From Brachypterus glaber (taxonomy: Eukaryota > Arthropoda > Insecta > Coleoptera > Kateretidae): a DNA stretch of 64,000 bases. Shown here piece by piece: positions 11,990 through 22,679 of the stretch. The translations under genes were made by a program, and so were the position numbers. Each line of letters starts with the position of its first letter. Positions within the stretch are counted from its first letter, which is position 1. The stretch spans positions 102,524,893 to 102,588,892 of the forward strand of contig OY294044.1 in assembly GCA_958510825.1 (NCBI GenBank), written 5' to 3'. The notes below the pieces were generated by a model, which did not search any database, was not told where the DNA came from, and saw nothing but the letters and a program-made list of their open reading frames with translations.

Positions 11990-13020
11990 TGAAAAAAAGA
12001 TTTCAAGTATACATAGGGGGCCCTGCAGCCAGTTTTCGGTAAAAAAATGGCTTTTTTTCGACGCCAACAGATGGCGGCAGCAATGCTTGTCAGAGAAACT
12101 AAATATGACTTTCGATAATATAAATATTCCTTAATTAATTTTTATATTTCCATTGATAACACTTTAAGCTTCCGTCATTGAGCCCAATTTAAAATTGGAT
12201 CTGCAGCGAAGCACCGCGGCTTAAAACTGTGTTAGTTAAAAAAATTATTTGAGAAAATAAACATTTGAAATTTGTTCACAAGTTAACCAGCATGGTTGGC
12301 TATGTTTTTGTGAAAAAAAGTTTTCTAATGCATATACATAGGGGGCGCTGCAGCGAGTTTTCTGTATAAAGATGGCTTTTTTCTACGACAACAGATGGCG
12401 GCAGAAACGCTTGTCAGAGAAACCAAATATGACTTTCGATAATATAAATATTCCTTAATTAATTTTTATATTTCTATTGATAATACTTTAAGTGCCCGTC
12501 ATTTAGCCCAGTTTAAAATTGGATCTGCCCCGCGGCTTTAAACTGTGGTACTTAAAAATTTAAAGACCCCAATTTAAAACAGGATAAATATCGGGTACTT
12601 AAAGTGTAATCAATGGAAATGTAAAAATTAATAAAGGAATATTTATATTAACGAAAAGCATATTTGGTTTTTCTGACAAGCGTTGCTGACTATTGGCTAC
12701 CCACAAAAAGCCATATTTTACCAAAAACTGGCTGCAGCGCCCCTATGAACACCTACCTAATCATAGTTAATTCTGAGGACTAACTTATGACCAAAATTAA
12801 ATTTATAATTTATAACTTTTCAAATACATTTTAATAAATCACAGTTTGAAGGCACGGCACTACACAGCTGGCCCAACATTAAAACGGGCTACATGATGTG
12901 TACTTAAAGTGTAGTTAACAGAAATATAACAGTTTACAAAGGAATATTTGTATTATATATGGTTTTCGGATAAGCGTAGCTGCAGGCATCTGTTGGCGTC
13001 AAAAAAGGCCAACTTGCGAC
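11990..13020. repeat. Four copies of a repeat, two direct and two inverted
   Basis: A block of about 180 bp with CATAGGGGGC, CTGCAGC, ACAGATGGCGGCAG, CGCTTGTCAGAGAAAC, TATGACTTTCGATAATATAA and TTCCTTAATTAATTTTTATA occurs at about 12010-12175 and again at about 12335-12500. Inverted, more diverged copies follow at about 12590-12755 and 12900-13005, with AGCGTTGCT, CTGGCTGCAGCGCCCC and CATCTGTTGGCGTC. Together they can fold into large hairpins. No coding frame is recognised. Confidence 0.65.
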
Positions 13021-13706
13021 TAAATTTTAAATTTTCAACTTTCCAAATAAAATAATTATGCTAAAATAATGAATTGGTTACTTTTTTATAGGCTCCAAAT
13101 TCTTTGGCCCATAGGGATAGAACTGGAGGTCGAATCAAAGAAATAGTCTGTATTTGTAAGTAATTTGGACGTAGGAATGTAACAAAAAAAATCAACAAGA
13201 TCTGAGATCCGTTGTAGGTCGACCGTAAGAAGGAACGACGAAATTATAGTTATATCCAAATAAATCCTTTTTATCAGTGTATAAGCATTCAACGCGTTAA
13301 TGTTGACATAAATATTTTTTCTATTTTGCGACTCTTATAAGCTCATCAGACGCATTTTGTGTGTTCTTGTAGGCCCATAAGAGGTCTCTACTTTTTTTCT
13401 GTTTGTTTGGCAACATACAAAAGCCTATCTCTTGAAGTTTTGCGTGCAAATGTCAATTTCGATTTAAAGTTTAATTTTTTACAAAAATTTGTATTTGGGT
13501 TATTTTTTATCGTGTTAAAATTGTAAACTGGTTAATTGCAGTGAAAAAAGAAGAGATGACTAAAATATATCAAAATATCATTTGTTCTTAGAATTTTAAA
13601 CATAGTGTAAACTGTAATGCCAACCCAAAACAAAAATCCCTAAATCAGTCATCAATTTAAATGTAAGTTTTTTAAATTTTAGAGCAAAATAGGAAAAATT
13701 CTATAA
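13021..13706. other. Non-coding DNA before NOS exon A
   Basis: No recognisable protein or RNA. Frames at 13086-13292 have no family features. It probably belongs to the NOS intron upstream of exon A. Confidence 0.4.
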
Positions 13707-13830
13707 AGCACTCGTTTCATAACACGTTTTTAAAGCACTAGTACTTTAGAAAACTCGCCGCAAGCGGCTCGTTTTCTAAATTTGTACTCGTGAGCTAAAA
13801 ACGTATGTTATGAAACTAGTACTTTAATAT
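13707..13830. mobile_element. Short fold-back element next to NOS exon A
   Basis: CTCGTTTCATAACACGTTTT and TTTAGAAAACTCGCCGC on the left mirror GCGGCTCGTTTTCTAAA and AAAACGTATGTTATGAAAC on the right. The centre is CGCCGCAAGCGGC. A related half sequence (AAACTCGCCGC then TTTCATGAAACTAG) is at 33751-33790. It ends about 140 bp before the exon A acceptor. Confidence 0.65.
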
Positions 13831-13971
13831 ACTATTTAGTTTTCTTAAACATATATGTTATAATAGAAATATGCTTAAATACCAATTGCTAAATATTGTA
13901 TTACTTATTATATATTATTTTCTTTTTCTCTTCTGCTTGTCATCTGGATTGCTTTTGAAATGAAAATACAG

Positions 13972-14121
13972 TATGTCAATGGCGACATCTAAATCTTTTA
14001 TAAAAGCCAACAGTCAAAGTGAAATAGCCGCAATCAAAAAACTAGACCGACTGGATTCTTTAAGAGGTTCTGTAAGTGAGCCTTTGTTAGAGGATACCTT
14101 TGGACCTCTAAGTAATGTTAG
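13972..14121 (+). CDS. NOS: Nitric oxide synthase, exon A (FMN-domain insert)
   Basis: Exon of 150 nt between acceptor AAAATACAG and donor GGTAAAG. It enters with one base finishing a codon, then reads MSMATSKSFIKANSQSEIAA, KKLDRLDSLRGS and ends in EDTFGPLSNVR, where the Arg codon is completed by the next exon. The KSF..A, RxDSLRGS and TFGPLSNVRFAVF blocks are characteristic of arthropod NOS, in the stretch inside the flavodoxin-like FMN domain that precedes the [18 protein letters not shown] motif. The Met codons here are internal, not a start. Earlier FMN-domain, calmodulin-binding and haem-domain exons were not found in bases 1-13971. Exon letters are mine, counted within this window. Identification is firm. 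Confidence 0.88.
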
Positions 14122-14205
14122 GTAAAGATTTGAATAAAGTGAAAATTTTCGAGTTTGTACAATACCTTCTTTAAATTAAGCTGCAGTTGTTTGAAATTTA
14201 CACTA

Positions 14206-14252
14206 GAGACCCTCGATATTCTGACAGAACTGTCAGAATATTAAGGGTCTCC
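14206..14252. repeat. 47-bp near-perfect palindrome just inside intron A-B
   Basis: GAGACCCTCGATATTCTGACAG, three-base centre, then CTGTCAGAATATTAAGGGTCTC pair over about 21 bp with one or two mismatches. It starts 85 bp downstream of the exon A donor. It may be a tiny MITE or a hairpin in the pre-mRNA; there is no direct evidence of function. Confidence 0.6.
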
Positions 14253-15590
14253 AATTAAGAGTAAGGAGAGTTTAGGTGACAGAGTTTATTTTTAGGGGTA
14301 ATATACACTTTTTTCGCAAAAAATTGGGACACTTAAAATTGTTTGTTTAAATTGGGTAATTAAAACTTGTCAATTTTTGAATTTTATGTCAAATATTATT
14401 CATTTTACTAGGTCAAATTGACTTAGCTTGTCAAAGTACTGTAACCTATATTATAAAACTTAATTTACATCACTGAAAAACATAAAAATTGGCTTACATG
14501 TTTCTTTTTGCGTCCCACTTTTTTACGATATAAGTGTATCTGGTAGTTATTATCGGGGGTATTATTTATTATAAATTTCTTAGATTCTAATCCGACGAAA
14601 ATGCGAGGGTTTCGTAGCCGGAGCTTTTGTCCAAGACTGGAATTTATTTATTTTTTTATCAAGCGTATTTACAAAAAATATATTTATTTTGAACCAAAAT
14701 TTACCAATTCCAAGCTCACTTGCCTGTAATAGGTCTTCACTGTGAGCAAGAGGGGCAATTGTACAGGTTCTGGATGGTTTAAATTAAATGAAATTTATAT
14801 GACCCCAGATAATAAAACGAGCAAAATTTAGTGAAAAAAACATAACATTTGTAACACTAGTGAATACCACATTGATAATACAACTTCGTCAATAGCAACC
14901 GTTATATTATCAACTGAACTGAATAAGTGAATAACATATACTATTTACAAAGTGTACTGTACAAACTCGAAAAAAATTTTTTCTTATTTAGTTACCCTAT
15001 ATTCATAGCACCAAAAGTTTATAATCAGTATTTTTGTTACTATTTATTTGTTTTAATTATTTATTGTGTTTTGTTTTTATTTGCAATGTTTATTTTCTCT
15101 ACTAATGAAATAGATAATTGTATATAAATAAAAGCTTTTTATTTGCATGTGTTTATTTTGTTTTATTTTAATTGACTAATTTTGTTTTTTTACTAATTTG
15201 TTATTTCAGGTGAACAATATTTGCATGTATGTACTTTATTTTATTTAACTGGTTTTAACTAATATTTGTTTTTTCTACTATTTTTTTTATGTGCACAATA
15301 TTTCAGAATATTAGTAAGAAGCTACCTAGAGGTAAAATTTTATATAAGAAAAGCTAAAGAATCAAAATCCAACCTGCGATTTTTTAAGATACTTAAAAGT
15401 ATTGTAAAAAATTGATTAGAATACGTACAAATAGGCTCCCCTTTATTATTATACCTACTGTGCGCGAAAGCTTTTCTTAACAGGTTCGTTGCCGATATCT
15501 GAGCAAAGCCTAACCCCAGAGTCAATGATTTTTAGCATTTTTATGCTTAATACGATATTAAATAAGTAAATGACATATACTATTTAATAT
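14253..15590. other. NOS intron A-B, first part, nothing recognised
   Basis: AT-rich intron DNA without recognisable coding frame or paired repeats. Confidence 0.45.
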
Positions 15591-15771
15591 AAATAATAGC
15601 AACATGTTTCTACCCTTTTAACGTAGGGCCATCTTCAGGCTAATTATTAAAATTAAAAACAAACAACAACAATTACATTACACGTATACAAGTCATACTG
15701 TTGTTTTTAATTTTAATAATTAGCCTGAAGATGGCTCTACGTTAAAAGGGTAGAAACATGTCGCTATTATT
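15591..15771. mobile_element. Fold-back element with about 73-bp arms
   Basis: AAATAATAGCAACATGTTTC, TACCCTTTTAACGTAGGGCC and ATCTTCAGGCTAATTATTAA are mirrored by TTAATAATTAGCCTGAAGAT, GGCTCTACGTTAAAAGGGTA and GAAACATGTCGCTATTATTT. Arms differ at only a few bases, so it is young or maintained. The loop is about 35 bp. No coding capacity. Confidence 0.8.
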
Positions 15772-18700
15772 TATATGATAATAATTAAAAAATTTTTGGA
15801 GAGATGATATCGTCTTATACTATTTAAAATCATTATCAAAAATTACAGTGAACCACAAAAAAGTTTAAAATATTATTACTCGGACTAGATCTATAGACAG
15901 ATCATTCTTAATAAACTTTAACCTGATGAATCCGAAAATGCAGTTCATTTTCTCCAATCACGTCGTTTACTCCATAAAAAGTCCCAAATTGTAATATTTC
16001 GCAATTTTCTTAAGGTTCTAGAGGCCGACCAGGGTCGTACCGAAGGGTGTATGGTTGAGGAGGGGACGCACTATGTCGCAAACGGACCAAAAAAGTGTCC
16101 AAAAATATTTTATTTTTAAATAAAAACACAAATTCGTTTTTTTTTTCTTTAATTTTTAAGTGCATAAAGGGGCTATCAGACATTTTTAAATGTAAAATGA
16201 GTGATCTATATAATTGCTTTTATTAATACATATTCGTATTTATCCTAAAAAGAATAATCAAAACAACAAATATTATTTGCAACTTTATGTAAAAACAGTT
16301 TAACCGCCAAATAAACAAGATAATTTTGAAAGAGCTACAATCCTTTTAAGGAGTGATTTCTATAAACATATGACCAAAACCGAGTCGTAAGAGATCTATC
16401 CCTTTCAAAAGGGGTTCCAAAAATTCAATTTTTATTGAATAACTCAGAAACTCTTTGTGTTGTACCAACGAGATTTGCATGTGATGTATCCTTAATAAGG
16501 CCTATCAGTCGATGGTATTTGCATGTGGTTATTTTCAACAGGGGCGTGCGAAATAGGGGGGGCTTATGACTTTTTTGCCCCAAACTTTTCGATGGGTTAA
16601 CTTTTTTGTGAATTTTTTATTAGAATAGTATTGCTAAGGTAAATACAATGAAAAATACATAAAATAGTACTCTTGTAATGACATAAGATTGACTATTTTT
16701 CAGAAAAATACAATTTAAGGCAAAATTGCAGGGTTTGAGAACAAAAAAAAAACAAACTTTGTAGGGTTAGTGTAAATTATTATTATTATTTCCCTTTTCT
16801 ATATTATTTAAACGTTTCACGATAGTCTGAATCAAAAAATTAAATATTACATGCTATTTTTGATTCATTTTAATTACGGGAGTAGCTACCCAGTAGCTAC
16901 ACACATAAATGTGTCTTAAAAGTAAGATTTTCATTTATTTCGTAAAAACTAGGGTTTTTTTCTTTTAATAACATATAGTTTTGATAATTATCAACGATTT
17001 AACAATTTAAATCGTTCAAAAAATGGCTACTTTGAAAAATTTTAGAGGTTACTTTGATTTTCTGCAGATTGTTTTCGATATACCGCCAGCTCAAGCCAAA
17101 GAATCCATAATACCACAGATTCTATAGAGGTTTGGCTTTATTTTGGTACACATAACTTTACTAAGCATTACTAAGCACGAAACTTTATGCAAATTTAAAG
17201 ATTGAATGCCGTGATAAATAATATACTACAATTTCTCCTGCCATACGGATACTTGTGATTTTTTTTTGGACAAGTTATTTATATGTACGTAAAAAGGCAT
17301 ATTTTAAAATATGTTTGCCCAAATTTTATTCATTTATCTAACGAAGTGTAGATTTTTTAGGCATTTTGGCTAATCAGTACAAAATATTAAATTATGTTAA
17401 TTTCTTGACTTGACATGAAAAAAAAAATCGCTACATCCAGATTATCATATATCCCTGGGTAAAAATAGTCATTCGTTATGAGGAAAAGTCCAATAATGAT
17501 TATCTGATACATATAATGTCTCAAATCTTAAAATAAAAATAGGACTTTTGGACATTTACACGGCCTCTATAACACATAGTGGGACGGTACCAAAATGTAT
17601 CAACTGAAGGGGGTTTTTCAAACTGGAATTGATCAAATTTAACGTAAGTGCTCAAAATGTTTGTCGGGTCATTAACTTAACAAGATTTATTGTTTTAGAT
17701 GCTAAACATCCCCTTAAACAATGGGTTAAGTACCCCCTTATTTTTGCATAACGCACGTGAGAGGAAAATATTAATTGTTTATTATTTTAGTAGTTAATAT
17801 TGTTACTTTTGTAAATAATATTCATTGATAATTTTCAAGTGATTGTAGAGTTGTAGACAAACTACCCCTATAGAAGGGGTTTATCATTTCCAATCGAAGT
17901 TACAGATGTTTGAAAAACAGGCTAACTTTTCGGTCACTCTTTAACTCTGTCGCCTAAATTTACCAACTGTCTTCTGAAAAAAAGCTTTACCACTATCGAA
18001 AATGTTGATGACTAAAAAAAACGTCCTCGCCTCTCAAAAAAAGCTGTACCCAACAATTTTTCTCGAACTAACCCAGCAATTATCCAATTAACCAATCCAT
18101 TTTCCAACCTCGGCGGACATTTCACTAACTTTTACAGGATAATACCAACTCAAGCAGCATTGAGGGGGGGGGAGGCTACCTACTTAAACTAGACTACTAT
18201 AATACTGCCCCTCTAAGACAAGTTGTCCTATCTGCAAAAATTCACTTTTGGAGATAAACACATCATTGTATTGCATTACACTAGCCTCATGTACGTAGTA
18301 AAGAGAAATATCCTATCTAAAACCCAAGTCCTGAAAATTAGCCTAAGATGTTTGTCCTATGTGGAAAATTTTCAATGTTTTCTAAGTAAAATTGTCCTAA
18401 CTAGTTCTTACTAGACGAATAAGTCCTAACTGTACAGATCTTAGTAATTTAATTGGACTTTTTAAATCATTTTGTCTTAACTACTTCAGATGGGACAAAT
18501 TCATCTAGTATGACAACTTATTTTTCTGACAGCAAAGATTCGCGCCAAATATTATAACCTAAAAATTAAATAATTACATCCATCAGGAGATATGTATAAT
18601 TATTGTTTATTTGCAGTAAATATAACGTGTTTTTGTGCAGTTAAATTAGTGATAACGTAAAGCCACTTTTGTAGCAAGCACTCCGTTCAACGTGGACGAT

Positions 18701-19307
18701 AATACAGAAGCATACCTCGTCTCTCAAATCGGAGTGATCGGCAGCGAACTTGTTAAATAAAATTTTACTCCTGTCAACTCTGTATGACTTTTTATTTATT
18801 TTCTATTGTTTTTTTCTATTTGAGTTTTAATAAGTTTACGCGAAAGCAATTTTTTTGAAGAATGTCACAAAAAACAACTTTGTGACAATTCTTTGCTTGT
18901 TCAAAGGTGGATTAATAATTAAATTACAAAATTCGTATTTAATATGTAAAAGGCAAACCTAATTATGTTACTTATTAAAATTTTTTAATTTGGTATTTTA
19001 AAAATATTGTTTGCAACATGTTTGTTTTTATGTTATTTCAGTAGTTTTTATACTTTTGCACTTAATATTTTGCATGATACACGAGTTTTCTCTATGTTTG
19101 TTGTTTTTTTACTCTTACACTTCCGGGTAGCGATTCATATTTCATGTCATGTGATGTTATCACATCACGGCACCTGTACGCCAGTGAACGCCAATTTCAG
19201 AGCAGTTATTAATGAAGATGACCAAATCACAAGCGCACGAAATGGGAATCGCTTTCTGGATATCTTCTTTGATACGTCCCTGTGATTATTGGTAATTTTT
19301 TATTTAG
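15772..19307. other. Rest of NOS intron A-B, with one dispersed-repeat copy
   Basis: About 16541-16745 matches the 62690-62850 block of the fold-back at 62470-63563: GGGGCGTGCGAAATAGGGGG, then TTTTTTGCCCCAAAC, and further on AAAAATACATAAAATAGTAC before CTTGTAATG. Around 18210-18490 the word TTGTCCTA and variants recur several times. No host exon is seen in this stretch; frames at 18223 and 19007 have no family features. Confidence 0.45.
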
Positions 19308-19482
19308 ATTTGCAGTTTTTGGACTTGGATCGAGTGCGTACCCAAATTTTTGCGCATTTGGAAAATATGTAGATAATTTATTAGGTGAATTGGGAGGCGA
19401 AAGAATATTAAAGTTGGCTTCAGGAGATGAAATGTGCGGACAAGAACAGGCATTTAGAAAATGGGCACCTCAAGTGTTTAAA
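19308..19482 (+). CDS. NOS: Nitric oxide synthase, exon B (FMN domain)
   Basis: 175 nt between TTATTTAG and GTGAGT. The first base completes the Arg codon from exon A; 58 codons follow, ending in phase 0 with VFK. The peptide [20 protein letters not shown] is the most conserved block of the NOS flavodoxin-like domain and lines the FMN site; [20 protein letters not shown] and [10 protein letters not shown] follow. The acceptor sits in a short T-rich tract. Residues match the arthropod NOS consensus without gaps. Firm identification. Confidence 0.95.
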
Positions 19483-19589
19483 GTGAGTTGAAAACTAAAA
19501 AATACTATTGCTAACAAAAAAACATACGATGGTAAAATTATACAAAAAAAAAAATATTGCAAAAAAAACATATCAAAACTATCATTAAT

Positions 19590-19778
19590 TTTTCTAATGA
19601 ATAGAGCAGGGGATGCAACTGACTTTGGATGTGTATCTGTATGACAGGTTTATATTGTGAACCTGTTAATATTTATTTATACATTTCATAGCCTCTTGAA
19701 TCCATCTGAACTTCGCCCTTCGGTATATTTACTCTGTTATATATAATGTATATATAATATTTACCGTAATAAAGACAC

Positions 19779-19812
<34 letters not shown>
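19590..19812 (+). repeat. Probable LINE 3' end with (ATT)n tail
   Basis: AT-rich sequence ending in ACCGTAATAAAGACAC and then an (ATT)n microsatellite (about 19779-19810). LINEs elsewhere in the window end in the same kind of (ATT)n tail (50178-50221, 58228-58241). No coding part remains, so this is inference from the tail. Confidence 0.35.
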
Positions 19813-19814
<2 letters not shown>

Positions 19815-20329
19815 ATTTGATCGCCGATTTCTTATAAATTTCATTTATGTTAATTCCAAGTTTAAAAAAATGCAACTTCTACTACGCAGTCCGTTTACTC
19901 TCGCCTTTCAGATTAACATTTATTATATTTGTTTTAAGACCACCTCCAGATCCCTGAAGAGCTATAAAAAATTTCGGATTGAAAATCAATCAATCAATTT
20001 TTATAGGTTGATCACTAACTTTAGCAATAACTTATTACTAGTAACAGCCATTATTTCAATTGATAGTAAACTCTTGGCAAGGAACCAACACTTTTTTTTA
20101 TTTATATTTACCATCACAGTCATTTCTTTAATACATCTTTAAGCATCGGATTTTCAGTTTGAGAATTACACAGGCCCACAACAAAAATAAGGTCAATTAC
20201 TCTTGACCAGACATTATTTTTTCTAAAATAACCAAAATTTAGCTAAATCTGACTGAACCCATTTTATGTGATATAGAATCATCTCCTTTATTTTCTGTCA
20301 AAACACTGCAAACACCGTGTATGTAAGTT

Positions 20330-20850
20330 ATATATAACTGGGACCTTCACTAATTTTTTTTTGATAATCTTTTTATTTATGACATAACTAAGGATTTAAG
20401 GCCAAAAATTAAAAAATCTGACGTTTAGTTTTTTTTTTAATTGCCAATTTATTAAAAAAAAGTGCACTAACTTAATATATAATATTTATATTTTTTTAAG
20501 AATGAAGACTACTTAATTCTCTATAAAAATGTATTTACCAGTTTTTTTTATATCTTTTGCCTTTTTGTCACAATACGTGATTAAATCTAGAATTCAACCT
20601 AAAAATGCATTAAATTATTTTTCATTTATTTGAAAATTATACAAGTAGGCTTGTATTACATTGATACGTCAAATACACTTTTCACAAGTTATTACCTCAA
20701 AATCAAGGTGGCTTGTGTCAAATAAATATAAATATATAAATTGACAATTAAAAAAAACTAACCGTCAGATTTTTTAATTTTTGGTCTTAAATCTTTAGTT
20801 ATGTCCTAAATAACAAGATTATCAAAAAAAAACTAAGTGACGGTCCGAGT
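20330..20850. repeat. Fold-back element, arms about 110 bp
   Basis: GACCTTCACTAATTTTTTTT, TGATAATCTT, ATGACATAACTAAGGATTTA, CCAAAAATTAAAAAATCTGA on the left are mirrored on the right by TCAGATTTTTTAATTTTTGG, TAAATCTTTAGTTATGTCCT, AAGATTATCA, AAAAAAACTAAGTGACGGTC. The middle (20450-20740) is AT-rich without a frame. Confidence 0.65.
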
Positions 20851-20859
20851 TCGTAAATT

Positions 20860-21635
20860 CCCAGGTAGCAAGGGATGTTATATTATAAGAAATTAACATC
20901 ACTTTTGGGTGTATTTTTAAACTAAATCATAACATCACATAATATTGAAAAATAACATGTATTTAACATCACATTTGAAACGTAACACGTGTGACGTGAC
21001 AACCATGTTATTAAATAACAAATATTTAGCAACGCTGTGAATATATCGCATGTCACATATTAACGTGGCTTTCACGTGAATGTCATGTTATTTTGCTTCT
21101 CACCGACGTTCGAAGCAAAAAAATCGATATAAGATGATGTTGATAGAGTAAATTATTATAAGAAAATTGTATACACATTATACGATTTCCAATGGATAGG
21201 GGGCTCTGCCGGGCTTCTCAAGACCACGAACACGGATTAAAGGATATATTCTCCGCTTAATCTGCAATTTCGTATTTAGAATCTATCTGTTTCAATCTGT
21301 GATTGTTTCAATTACTGATTGATTTTAAATCCGATTTTTAACAGGGTTATAGCGTTTTTAATGGTTTTAATTTAGAAAAAGCTAATATCCTAAAATATTA
21401 TTTAAATATTAAAGTACCAGTAACGGCATCCATAAGATATTAGATATAACAGGAATGTGGATTTATGATGTCACAAACACGTTATTTTCGGGATGTCATT
21501 GTGTGATGTTATTAGGGGCGGACTTAGGACATCCCCACCATCTACATTCTTGTTAAATGAGACTACAATCTTAACATCACATATCACATATTAACGTGAC
21601 TTTCACGTGAATTTCATGTTATTTTGCTACCTGGG
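20860..21635. mobile_element. CCCAGGTAGCAA-ended element with internal sub-repeats
   Basis: Perfect 12-bp ends CCCAGGTAGCAA (20860-20871) and TTGCTACCTGGG (21624-21635). The interior is filled with words such as TAACATCACAT, TTAACATCACA and ACGTGA. The block ATATTAACGTGGCTTTCACG occurs near 21056 and again near 21590, the second running into the right end. It ends 75 bp before NOS exon C. Two other elements here (31137-31729, 41545-42225) share the CCCAG...CTGGG ends and the habit of repeating one short word, so they may belong to one superfamily. No transposase is present. Confidence 0.7.
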
Positions 21636-21710
21636 TTACCTCCAAAACCGCACCGTGAGTCACTAAAATTAAAGCCAATACATATTCCCAAAGCTTCTTT
21701 TTATTTATAG

Positions 21711-21866
21711 GTAGCATGTGAGACATTCTGCTTAGACGATGACGATACGTTCTTGGAAGCCACGATAACCCTACAAAGTGAGTCTCTAACTGCTCAAACT
21801 GTACGTTTTATTGAAGCTAAACCGGATAAAGTCGCTGTAGGACTACAAAAATGCCATAACAAAAAG
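21711..21866 (+). CDS. NOS: Nitric oxide synthase, exon C (FMN-FAD linker)
   Basis: 156 nt, 52 codons, phase 0 at both ends, between TTATTTATAG and GTAAAT. Reads VACETFCLDDDDTFLEATIT, continues through QSESLTAQTVRF and ends in LQKCHNKK. ACETFCLD closes the FMN domain; the HNKK block begins the NADPH-cytochrome P450 reductase-like FAD domain. Exon D continues the frame directly (KK then VSEHKLL), so no exon is missing in the 12.8-kb intron between them. Confidence 0.93.
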
Positions 21867-22016
21867 GTAAATATTTATGTACTTACTACAGAAATCAACC
21901 GTCTCGAACGAGAAAGAATACTTTCTCATAAAAAAAAATAAAATATTTTATTAGTGAATATTAATATACATTTGATTAATAATTTTTGAGATATTATTAT
22001 TTTCTATGATAAGGAG

Positions 22017-22644
22017 TGTTGTGTGACGTCGAAAGGTCCCATTCGGTGATATGGGATTGCCTCCGTAACATCGCCTTTATGATATTAATTAAGTGGACTG
22101 CGAATAGGTATTAATGATTGAAAAGAATATTAAAGACAAAACGACAGTTCCAATAATATATATGGTAATCTTACCTTAATTACAGCATTCAGCACGACAG
22201 GTCATGACCGCCATTTCTTCACAGGAGACACCACATAATTGGAAACTGATGTACGCGAATTAAAGTTTGTTTGACCAGTGTAGGTATACACTACTAATTA
22301 TTTAAATACATATGTGTATATGGAACTTATTTCTATAGTTTGCAGCCGTAAAATATGGTAAATTCTAACGAATTGCCCGGCGCGTGGTATATTCGTCAGC
22401 TGATTTGAGTATATTTATTGACACGCATCGACCGCTCTCGAGCGTCAATTTGATACTGGTGCGGAAGGCAACCTCTCACGCGCAGAAAGGCTAGGAGGTT
22501 TTCAGCGCGTTACTTACAAAAATACAATCAATTCAAAATAAAATATTATTTTTGAATTATAACTAAGTAAAGAAATTAAATGAAATTATGTATAATAAAA
22601 CCCAAATTAAAAATAAATACAAACACAGAAATGTGGTTGTAACA
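22017..22644 (-). repeat. BEL/Pao 3' LTR (element sense)
   Basis: 628 bp, TG...CA on the + strand. It matches 28569-29196 with one visible mismatch. On the + strand it is preceded by the target duplication AGGAG; in element sense this is its downstream LTR. Confidence 0.93.
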
Positions 22645-22665
22645 TTACCGCCCACCAAAACACAC
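22645..22665 (-). promoter_or_regulatory. Candidate polypurine tract
   Basis: In element sense the bases next to the 3' LTR read TTTGGTGGGCGGTAA. This G/A-rich run at the exact LTR edge fits the plus-strand primer site, though it is not purely purine. The gag-pol stop codon at 22680 is 35 bp away. Confidence 0.45.
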
Positions 22666-22679
22666 AAAATTAGAGTGTT

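Noticed and set aside
1..13971. Earlier NOS exons (haem domain, calmodulin-binding helix, STFGNGDPP block)
   Set aside because: I looked for these motifs and saw none; short exons could be missed by eye.
18600..18800. Solo LTR around AATAAAATTTTACTCCTGTC
   Set aside because: No second LTR copy, no TG/CA edges and no target duplication could be found.
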